Below, in pieces: positions 1-5,003 of a DNA stretch of 5,003 bases (position 1 is the first letter of the stretch; the number at the start of each line of letters is the position of its first letter). The stretch is from Alphaproteobacteria bacterium UBA2964 (GTDB taxonomy: Bacteria; Pseudomonadota; Alphaproteobacteria; MPNO01; UBA2964). Under the pieces are notes generated by a model. It ran no database searches. It was given only the letters and a program-made list of their open reading frames with translations, and was not told where the DNA came from. The stretch covers positions 1-5,003 of the forward strand of contig DEBE01000175.1 in the NCBI GenBank assembly GCA_002348425.1, in the 5' to 3' direction. The translations under genes and the position numbers were made by a program.

Positions 1-133
1 AATGATGGCAAATGCTATTGGGGCTATCCCTGCGGTTTTATTTGGTGGAATTGGTTGTTTTTTAATTGCTGGACTCTGTTGGGCTGCCTTTCCTGAACTA
101 AGGCGAGTGCAGAGGATGGACCGAGAACTTTAA
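1..133 (+). CDS. MFS transporter, C-terminal fragment (partial, 5' end outside window)
   Basis: The open frame enters from the left edge and ends at TAA 131-133, giving 43 visible residues. They form one hydrophobic helix (AIGAIPAVLFGGIGCFLIAG followed by LCWAAF) and then a short basic tail, FPELRRVQRMDREL. A final glycine-rich transmembrane helix with 'GGIGC', followed by 'FPELRRV', is typical of the C-terminus of the EntS-like MFS_3 group of major facilitator transporters, which act in the inner membrane. This assignment rests on recognising that ending, since the rest of the protein is missing. The two ATG codons at the left edge are internal and not starts. The gene converges on the cupin gene with only 8 nt between the stop codons. 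Its substrate and direction of transport cannot be inferred. Some other polytopic membrane protein is possible but less likely. Confidence 0.72.
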   Translation, partial: MMANAIGAIPAVLFGGIGCFLIAGLCWAAFPELRRVQRMDREL

Positions 134-141
134 GGTATTTT

Positions 142-543
142 TTATCCTTCAACATGAATGGTTTTGTATTCGGCCGGAATAGTCATTTCCATAAGAAGGT
201 AGTCCTCCGAATAACTTAAAACGTTATGCTTAATTCCCGGGGGCTGAACCCAACAATCACCTTCCTCGAAATGTTGTTCGCCTTCTCCTTCAAACCACAC
301 TGTAGAACACCCCTTAAGACAGTAAACCATTTGAAACTCGAGATCATGATAATGCAAGCCACTCCCGCCTTCAGGACAGGGGGCTGTTGTCTTGATCAAA
401 TGAATGTGCACCCGACCTTCAGTAACATCCGAAATGCCAAAGTCGCGGTATTCTCTATAAGTCCGAAGTCCGCCGCTTACAAAAGGATTGTCCTTGGCTT
501 TATTGACAAGAAATTTGGATTGTATCTTTTCTGATGATGACAA
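142..543 (-). CDS. Small single-domain cupin protein
   Basis: 133 residues, the usual size for a stand-alone cupin, with no signal peptide or membrane segment, so probably cytoplasmic. Cupin motif 1 lies at about residues 62-78 (G62, H64-Y-H66, E69, Q71, G78) and motif 2 at 95-106 (G95, P101-P-G103, H106). Together they supply three histidines for a metal site. E69 sits one position closer to the histidines than the textbook HxH(x)3-4E spacing, and Q71 could replace it, so the metal ligand set is uncertain. The surrounding 'HYHDLEFQMVY' and 'QPPGIKH' text is familiar from uncharacterised proteobacterial cupins. The start is TTG at 543: an in-frame TAA lies two codons upstream, a GGGGG ribosome site lies 6 nt upstream, and no good later start is near. 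The gene follows the dioxygenase at 596-1450 on the same strand after 52 nt, so it is probably co-transcribed. It may be an accessory enzyme (dioxygenase or isomerase-like) or a small-molecule binder. The function is unknown. Confidence 0.85.
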   Translation of the reverse strand: MSSSEKIQSKFLVNKAKDNPFVSGGLRTYREYRDFGISDVTEGRVHIHLIKTTAPCPEGGSGLHYHDLEFQMVYCLKGCSTVWFEGEGEQHFEEGDCWVQPPGIKHNVLSYSEDYLLMEMTIPAEYKTIHVEG

Positions 544-548
544 CTTTT

Positions 549-555
549 ACCCCCA
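549..555 (-). promoter_or_regulatory. Ribosome binding site deciding the TTG start of the cupin
   Basis: On the minus strand the run TGGGGGT ends 5 nt before TTG at 543-541; counted from the last G of the G-run, the spacer is 6 nt. The ATG inside this stretch (ATGGGG) is out of frame with the cupin and soon meets a stop. An in-frame TAA lies just downstream of the G-run, so translation cannot start further upstream. This supports TTG as the real start. Confidence 0.55.
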
Positions 556-595
556 TTAAAAATCCGCTGATTTAAAATTAATCACCGGGCAGGCT

Positions 596-1450
596 CTAAC
601 TGAGAGGACCATAACCGCCCAAGGTAAGACGCCGCATCAAACGCGGCTCTTCCCGCGGAAAGTCCTTACGCATATGAATAGACGCATAGTTATCCCACAT
701 CACCAGATCACCAAGTTCCCATTCATGTTCAAAAACAATCGAGGGATCCTCAGAAATATCAAATAGATGATTCAATATCGTTTCATTTTCTTCAGGCTCC
801 AGACCCTCAATACGGGCAGACATAAGGCGGCTTATATACAGCGCTTTACGACCAGTGGCTGGATGTGTCACAAAAATAGGTTGTTCTTGTTGAAGCATGC
901 CAGAAATATCTGAGTTGTAGATATCAATTCTTTCTCTTCTTTTATAATCATGAATCTGAAGAACCTTGCGACCATCTAATTTTTGTTTCAATTCATCCGA
1001 AATATTTTCGTAGGCCTTGTACATATTAGAAAAACACGTATTTCCGCCCCAACTTGGCAATCTAATTGAATAAAGTAATGTCGCTTTATGAGGTTCTTTA
1101 TAATAACTGGTATCATGATGAAACCACATTTCACCATCGCCAAAGGCCCCTATGGGTTCTCCTGTTTTTTCATCTCGAATATTGGTTACAAACATAAATG
1201 GGGTTTCATAACTCCCACCGGGCGTGGACCCATTCGGCGAGCGCCGTCTTTCGCCTAGCCCTCCGAAGGTATTAGCAAATGCTATCTGCTCTTCTTCCGA
1301 AATATCCTGATCACGAAAAACGACGACAACATGCTCGTGAAATGTGCGTTCTATTTGTCTCTTGGTTTCATCATCAATTGGCTGACGAAGATCCACACCC
1401 TTAATCTCGGCACCACATGCGTCTGAGAGCGGTTGAACTGTTATAGGCAT
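596..1450 (-). CDS. TauD/TfdA-family Fe(II)/2-oxoglutarate-dependent dioxygenase (copy 1)
   Basis: 284 residues, full length for the family (E. coli TauD is about 283), cytoplasmic. Such enzymes couple 2-oxoglutarate decarboxylation to hydroxylation of a small substrate, often followed by C-S, C-O or C-N cleavage. The iron triad is visible as H111-x-D113 (in 'WFHHDTSYY') and H259 (in 'MWDNYASIH'). T138 in 'GGNT' and R270 match the 2OG C5-carboxylate ligands of TauD (T126, R266), and R274 matches TauD R270. The sulfonate-contacting H70 of TauD has no counterpart: after 'FG' at 62-63 comes an arginine cluster, R68-R70, so taurine is not a safe substrate guess. 'HPATGRKALYISRL' near residue 196 is also family-typical. 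The start is ATG 1450, with only a weak GGA upstream. It is divergent from the second dioxygenase across 98 bp and leads into the cupin downstream. The family is sure; the substrate is not. Confidence 0.93.
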   Translation of the reverse strand: MPITVQPLSDACGAEIKGVDLRQPIDDETKRQIERTFHEHVVVVFRDQDISEEEQIAFANTFGGLGERRRSPNGSTPGGSYETPFMFVTNIRDEKTGEPIGAFGDGEMWFHHDTSYYKEPHKATLLYSIRLPSWGGNTCFSNMYKAYENISDELKQKLDGRKVLQIHDYKRRERIDIYNSDISGMLQQEQPIFVTHPATGRKALYISRLMSARIEGLEPEENETILNHLFDISEDPSIVFEHEWELGDLVMWDNYASIHMRKDFPREEPRLMRRLTLGGYGPLS

Positions 1451-1548
1451 ATCGTAAAATCCATTAACTTTATATGATTAAAATAAATACCACGATTAGG
1501 TTGGCAAGTGAAACTATCCTTAAAAAATGCATGGATTAAAATACCGTC
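1451..1548. promoter_or_regulatory. Divergent intergenic region, presumed promoters for both dioxygenases
   Basis: This AT-rich 98-bp gap separates two divergent start codons and is the only non-coding stretch in the window able to drive both flanking operons. The palindrome-like TTGGCAA at 1501-1507 offers a -35-like box on each strand: TTGGCA at 1501-1506 on plus and TTGCCA at 1507-1502 on minus. Weak -10 candidates follow: AAAAAT 1523-1528 on plus with a 16-nt spacer, and TTTAAT 1482-1477 on minus with a 19-nt spacer. A 10-bp direct repeat GATTAAAATA lies at 1476-1485 and 1534-1543. A 7-bp inverted pair AATCCAT/ATGGATT lies at 1458-1464 and 1531-1537, close to each start. Neither gene has a strong Shine-Dalgarno sequence. 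The position is solid; the exact boxes are inference, because the region's AT-richness makes such matches easy. Confidence 0.45.
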
Positions 1549-2397
1549 ATGAAAATCAAAAAACTTCAAGGGTCCTTTGGGGCAAAAATATGCAATATCG
1601 ACTTGAAATCGGACCTTGAACGCGAAGACCTCGAAAAAATTCAAACCGCTTTTGTTAAATACCAACTCTTAATTTTCCCTAGTCAAAAGCTGCAACCTAA
1701 ACACCAGTTGACCTGGACCAAGCATTTCGGCCCTGTCCAGAAATTATATGCTGAGGAGCATCGGATTCCTGATTGCCCTGAGGTCGTCGTTCTATCCAAC
1801 GAGCAAATAAATGGAAAACATGTTGGAGTTGTAGCTGCGGGTGACTACTGGCACTCGGACTTATCGCCAAGTAAAAATCCAGGACTTGCCACGATACTCT
1901 ATGCCCGCAGGTTACCTCGTGAGGGTGGGGACACCGAATTTGCTGATATGCACATGGCTTATCAAACTTTATCAAACAAAATGAGAGAACAGATTGCCAA
2001 CCTGAGGGGCATCCATTGCATCAGCAAATTACGCAATCACCGTGTTAAAGTTACTCGTCCTGGAGGCAGAGCCTATTACAAAAAACAAAACCAGATCCCG
2101 GATGTAAGCCACCCATTAGTCCGAACCCACCCGGTCTCAGGCCTGAAATCACTCTATTTATCTCCAAGATTTACAATTGGTATAGAGAACATGGAGGATA
2201 TAAAGGCACAGCCACTTCTTGATGAATTGTTTGCCCATCAAATTAAGCCAGAGCATGTTTATAGACACAAATGGAAGATTGATGATCTGGTTATGTGGGA
2301 TAACCGTAGCCTCAATCATCGCGCTTGCGGTGGCTACCAGACTGACGACATTCGAAGGATACATCGTACATCAACTCTAGGTGATCAACCTTTTTAA
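1549..2397 (+). CDS. TauD/TfdA-family Fe(II)/2-oxoglutarate-dependent dioxygenase (copy 2, TauD-like)
   Basis: 282 residues, full length, no signal peptide. It resembles classical TauD more closely than its divergent neighbour, with 'VRTHPVSG' at 191-198, 'WDNRSLNH' at 250-257 and a C-terminal 'TLGDQPF'. The iron ligands are H102-x-D104 (in 'YWHSD') and H257. T129 in 'GGDT' and R269 align with the 2OG ligands of TauD, and R273 with the substrate-side arginine R270 of TauD. The loop from H257 to the first arginine is one residue longer than in TauD. The stretch after 'FG' (60-61) reads PVQKLY, without the sulfonate-binding H70 of TauD, so I would not call it taurine dioxygenase. ATG 1549 is the only reasonable start: an in-frame TAA lies at 1537-1539 and the next in-frame Met is deep in the protein. 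It runs alone on the plus strand and converges on the Mo-hydroxylase gene with a 13-bp gap. Confidence 0.93.
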   Translation: MKIKKLQGSFGAKICNIDLKSDLEREDLEKIQTAFVKYQLLIFPSQKLQPKHQLTWTKHFGPVQKLYAEEHRIPDCPEVVVLSNEQINGKHVGVVAAGDYWHSDLSPSKNPGLATILYARRLPREGGDTEFADMHMAYQTLSNKMREQIANLRGIHCISKLRNHRVKVTRPGGRAYYKKQNQIPDVSHPLVRTHPVSGLKSLYLSPRFTIGIENMEDIKAQPLLDELFAHQIKPEHVYRHKWKIDDLVMWDNRSLNHRACGGYQTDDIRRIHRTSTLGDQPF

Positions 2398-2410
2398 CAA
2401 ATCAAAAATA

Positions 2411-4768
2411 CTAGACACCATCTAAAATTTCGATGATCTCTTCAGCCCTTACGGGAGTAGTATTTATTTCAGCACCAAAAGACTTTAACGCATCACACAC
2501 CGCGTTTGCTATTACGACGGGTGGAGCTATTGCACCGCCTTCCCCCAACCCTTTGAACCCAAAAGCATTTCTAGGGGAAGGCGTCTCCATATGTATTACC
2601 GTGATGGGTGGGACATCGGCCGCGGTAGGTAAAAGATAATCGAGAAAACTTCCGGTCGTAAGCTGGCCAAACTCATCGTAACAAAGTTCTTCCAACAAAC
2701 CTCCACCGATACCCTGAACCAAGCCACCCTTGACTTGACCATCTGCAATTCCTGGATTAATCAGCTTACCGGCATCATGTACCTCCACGTACTTTTCGAT
2801 TTTTACCTCGCCCGTCTGGGAATCAATCTCAACTATGGCAGCATTTGCTGCATACGCCCACGTGACGGTAGGTGGCTCAAAATAAGCCGTCTCTTCCAAC
2901 CCCGCTTCCATTCCCTTTGGTCGTTGGTGTATCCAACCAGGTAAAGAGGCTTTTGCTACCTCTTTCAGAGTTACAGACATTTCTGGAACACCTTTGACGC
3001 AAACAGAGCCGTCGCGTAATTCCAAATCAGTCTCAGACGTCTCTAATATATTGGCAGCAATAGCGAATACTTTCTCCTTTACTTTTTCACTCGAATCCTT
3101 GATGGCACCTGAAGCCGTTACAGCGCTGCGGCTCGCAATAGTGCCATATCCCATCGTGACATGAGATGTATCTGCTAATGTGACCACAACATCATCTATC
3201 GAAACTCCCCAAATATCAGCAGCAACCTGAGCAAAAGCCGTTTCATGTCCCTGTCCTTGTGGACAGGCTCCAGTTGCAACCATCACCTTACCGGAAGGAT
3301 CTATTTTAACTGTTGCTCCCTCAAAGGGCCCAATACCAGTACCCTCAACATAGCACCCGAGACCCAAACCTAAATATTGACCATTCTCTAACGCTTCCTT
3401 CTGGCGCAGGCGGAAGGCCTCAAGACCGCCAACACCCTCTAAAGCCTTGCGTAAAGCCTCGGGATAATCGCCACTATCATATTCGACCATGACACCATCG
3501 CGATATGGCAAACCAATGGCAAATGGCATCTGCTCTGGCTGAATCATATTGCGGAAACGCACAATTGCCGGATCAAGGCCTAGCTCATTAGCCACAATAT
3601 CAATGGAACGTTCCATAGCAAAAGTAACTTCGGGACGCCCTGCACCACGGTAGGGAGCATTTGGCGTTCGGTTGGTCATCATAACCTTGCAATCGGCCTC
3701 ATAAACAGGAATGTCATATGGGCCAGTAAAATGGACAATCGAATTGCCTGCAATTGCCGCTCCTACCGGCGAATAAGCTCCTGAATCAACGAGAAATTCA
3801 TTTTTTACTACAGTTATTTTTCCATTATCATCAAAACCCACCTCTACGTCGAAAACTATGTCGCGAGAATGTGCTGCGTTAAGAATATGCTCGTGTCTAT
3901 CTTCTACCCATTTTACAGGACGTCCTAACCTTTTGGAGAGATATGCAATCAAAATATCCTCTGGATAGACATGCCCCTTTCCCCCAAAGCCGCCCCCAAC
4001 GTCCGGAGCTACAACTCTGACCTGTTCCTCTGCCATATTTAACGCATTCGCCACTTCACGGCGAACCCAATGGACAACTTGCGTGGATGACCAGACCGTA
4101 ACGGTGTCCGTACGAGAATCATAATCCGCAATTACCCCCCGGCACTCCATAGGCATAGCTGCATATCGATGATGAAAGAAATGCCTTTTTATTCGGTGTG
4201 GCGCTTCTCGAAGAGCCAACCCGCTGTCTCCTGTTTTCGCATGTAGGGATGCCGCTATGTTTTGTGGTAGCTGGTCGTGAACTAGTGCGGCGCTTTTCTC
4301 GATAGCAGTCGCAGCATTTGGTACCGGTTCTAATGGATTAAAATCTGTGTTTATCAATTCAACCGCGTCTTCGGCGGAATATCTATCCTTAGCAACAACT
4401 AAGGCATATGGTTCACCAACATATCGAAGTTTATCGTAAGGAATTAGCGTCTGATCTGGAATTTGAATTTGAGGATCCATTCCCTCACGCCACGTTTTAG
4501 GCGCCGTGACCTGCATACCGCTTATTGGTGGTAATACCCCTTGAAGATCCTCTCCAGATAATGCAAGTTCAACGTCTGCCTGTAATCGCGCGTCTTCAAG
4601 ATTAACTTTAATTATTTGAGCATGAGGCAACTGACTGCGAGCAAAAGCAACATGCAGCATTCCCTCCATCTTCATATCCCCTACAAAGATACCGGCTCCT
4701 GTGATAAGACGCTTATCCTCTCGACGTGCTACAGAACGACCAATATAGGTCGGCATTGCTTCAGCCAC
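2411..4768 (-). CDS. Xanthine dehydrogenase-family molybdopterin-binding large subunit (CoxL-like, form II)
   Basis: 785 residues from the GTG start, normal for the family. It binds the Mo-molybdopterin cytosine dinucleotide cofactor and hydroxylates a carbon (aldehyde, N-heterocycle or similar) with oxygen from water. Electrons pass to the FeS subunit encoded just upstream. Approximate domains: a/b hammerhead 20-145, first Mo-cofactor domain 180-415, second 440-705. Visible motifs are PMECRG 206-211, GGGFGGK 258-264, PYRGAGR 372-378, PQGQGHET 503-510 and GLGEGG 740-745, with E743 as the expected catalytic glutamate. The PYRGAGR loop is the form II type; it lacks the Cys of the AYxCSFR loop of true CO dehydrogenases, so CO oxidation is not expected. 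There is no Tat signal, so it is probably cytoplasmic. GTG 4768 was chosen because GGGAGG lies 6 nt upstream. ATG 4756 (781 aa) or ATG 4813 (800 aa) are alternatives. The substrate is unknown. Confidence 0.93.
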   Translation of the reverse strand: MAEAMPTYIGRSVARREDKRLITGAGIFVGDMKMEGMLHVAFARSQLPHAQIIKVNLEDARLQADVELALSGEDLQGVLPPISGMQVTAPKTWREGMDPQIQIPDQTLIPYDKLRYVGEPYALVVAKDRYSAEDAVELINTDFNPLEPVPNAATAIEKSAALVHDQLPQNIAASLHAKTGDSGLALREAPHRIKRHFFHHRYAAMPMECRGVIADYDSRTDTVTVWSSTQVVHWVRREVANALNMAEEQVRVVAPDVGGGFGGKGHVYPEDILIAYLSKRLGRPVKWVEDRHEHILNAAHSRDIVFDVEVGFDDNGKITVVKNEFLVDSGAYSPVGAAIAGNSIVHFTGPYDIPVYEADCKVMMTNRTPNAPYRGAGRPEVTFAMERSIDIVANELGLDPAIVRFRNMIQPEQMPFAIGLPYRDGVMVEYDSGDYPEALRKALEGVGGLEAFRLRQKEALENGQYLGLGLGCYVEGTGIGPFEGATVKIDPSGKVMVATGACPQGQGHETAFAQVAADIWGVSIDDVVVTLADTSHVTMGYGTIASRSAVTASGAIKDSSEKVKEKVFAIAANILETSETDLELRDGSVCVKGVPEMSVTLKEVAKASLPGWIHQRPKGMEAGLEETAYFEPPTVTWAYAANAAIVEIDSQTGEVKIEKYVEVHDAGKLINPGIADGQVKGGLVQGIGGGLLEELCYDEFGQLTTGSFLDYLLPTAADVPPITVIHMETPSPRNAFGFKGLGEGGAIAPPVVIANAVCDALKSFGAEINTTPVRAEEIIEILDGV

Positions 4769-5003
4769 TGGGATCCTCCCGCAAAACAGGCTCTCCATGA
4801 ACCTGCTTTGCATACTCTATCACCGCCTTGATAATACCTTCATAGCCTGTACAACGACAGAGTACTGCCGACATTCCAACTTTAATATCCGTTTCACTAA
4901 GTGAACTATGGCTCTCCACCAAATCGATGGCAGTCATCAACATTCCCGGCGTACAATAACCACATTGTAAGGCGCGGTTCTCAGAAAATAATTTTTGCAA
5001 AGG
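4761..5003 (-). CDS. (2Fe-2S)-binding small subunit of the Mo hydroxylase, C-terminal part (partial)
   Basis: The frame is open through the right edge, so the N-terminus, with the plant-type ferredoxin domain, is outside the window; 80 residues are visible. They form the helical [2Fe-2S]-binding domain of CoxS/XdhC-type subunits. The fragment holds LQCGYCTPGM (cysteines at 14 and 17 of the fragment) and LCRCTGY (cysteines at 49 and 51). These four cysteines hold the cluster next to the Mo cofactor, and Q13 before the first pair is the usual cofactor-contacting glutamine. The usual 'GNLCRC' reads 'AVLCRC' here, a mild change outside the ligands. The TTG at 5000 is internal, since the codons before it read into the same family pattern. 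The stop overlaps the start of the large subunit by 8 nt, giving the order small then large, as in coxS-coxL operons. It transfers electrons from Mo towards an FAD subunit not seen here. The family is near certain. Confidence 0.93.
   Translation of the reverse strand, partial: PLQKLFSENRALQCGYCTPGMLMTAIDLVESHSSLSETDIKVGMSAVLCRCTGYEGIIKAVIEYAKQVHGEPVLREDPSG
4775..4780 (-). promoter_or_regulatory. Ribosome binding site for the Mo large subunit, inside the small-subunit gene
   Basis: GGGAGG on the minus strand, 6 nt before GTG at 4768-4766 and about 18 nt before the ATG at 4756. The spacing favours the GTG. The site lies within the last codons of the FeS subunit gene, whose TGA (4763-4761) falls just after the GTG. 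This arrangement suggests coupled translation of the two subunits. Confidence 0.55.

Noticed and set aside
131..150. AAGG...CCTT inverted repeat around the MFS/cupin junction with a T-rich loop
   Set aside because: Only 4 bp pair, the inner bases mismatch, and no T-run follows the stem on either strand.
226..534. 102-codon open frame on the plus strand opposite the cupin
   Set aside because: It lies wholly antisense to a gene with clear family motifs, its translation resembles nothing I know, and it has no convincing ribosome site.
561..585. TGATT/AATCA inverted repeat in the 52-nt gap between dioxygenase copy 1 and the cupin
   Set aside because: It is an AT-rich 5-bp stem of a kind expected by chance, with no sign that it is an attenuator or processing site.
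1697..1975. 92-codon open frame on the minus strand inside dioxygenase copy 2
   Set aside because: It is antisense to conserved catalytic sequence, and its low-complexity, His/Gln/Ser-rich translation is typical of a shadow frame.
2379..2395. Small hairpin AGGT/ACCT with a 5-nt loop followed by five T residues at the end of dioxygenase copy 2, resembling an intrinsic terminator
   Set aside because: The stem is only 4 bp and cannot be extended, too weak for a confident terminator. It also overlaps the last codons of the gene.
1549..2397. Naming copy 2 as taurine dioxygenase tauD
   Set aside because: The family match is strong, but the sulfonate-binding histidine position is not conserved, and no taurine or sulfonate transport genes (tauABC, ssu) are in the window.
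2411..4768. Naming the large subunit coxL or a CO dehydrogenase
   Set aside because: The active-site loop is PYRGAGR, not the Cys-containing form I loop, so a CO-specific symbol would mislead.

Overview
The window is a densely packed bacterial metabolic locus with no RNA genes, CRISPR arrays or mobile elements that I can see. Its protein families, moderate-to-low GC content and very short intergenic gaps fit a proteobacterium, perhaps a marine or other free-living alphaproteobacterium. That placement is inference from gene style, because the sequence holds no phylogenetic marker.

Layout, left to right. (1) 1-133, + strand: the last 43 residues of an MFS-type transporter. (2) 142-543, - strand: a small single-domain cupin with a TTG start. 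(3) 596-1450, - strand: a complete TauD/TfdA-family Fe(II)/2-oxoglutarate dioxygenase, 52 nt upstream of the cupin and probably co-transcribed with it. (4) 1451-1548: a 98-bp divergent intergenic region, the only one in the window that can hold promoters for both strands. (5) 1549-2397, + strand: a second, more TauD-like dioxygenase. (6) 2411-4768, - strand: the molybdopterin-binding large subunit of a xanthine dehydrogenase/CO dehydrogenase-family hydroxylase, with a form II (CoxL-like, non-CO) active-site loop. (7) 4761-5003, - strand: the C-terminal part of its (2Fe-2S) small subunit, overlapping the large subunit by 8 nt and running off the right edge.

How the genes may work together. Two non-identical 2OG dioxygenases, a cupin, an exporter or permease and a molybdenum hydroxylase suggest oxidative breakdown or modification of small organic molecules (hydroxylation, or oxidative C-S, C-O or C-N cleavage). 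No substrate can be read from the sequence. All catalytic residues I can check in the dioxygenases and the Mo enzyme are present. An FAD subunit of the Mo hydroxylase is not in the window and would be expected beyond the right edge. I see ordinary enzyme families in a somewhat unusual combination, not a clear new system. The points most worth checking are the dioxygenase substrate pockets, the shared divergent promoter region and the overlapping GTG start of the large Mo subunit.
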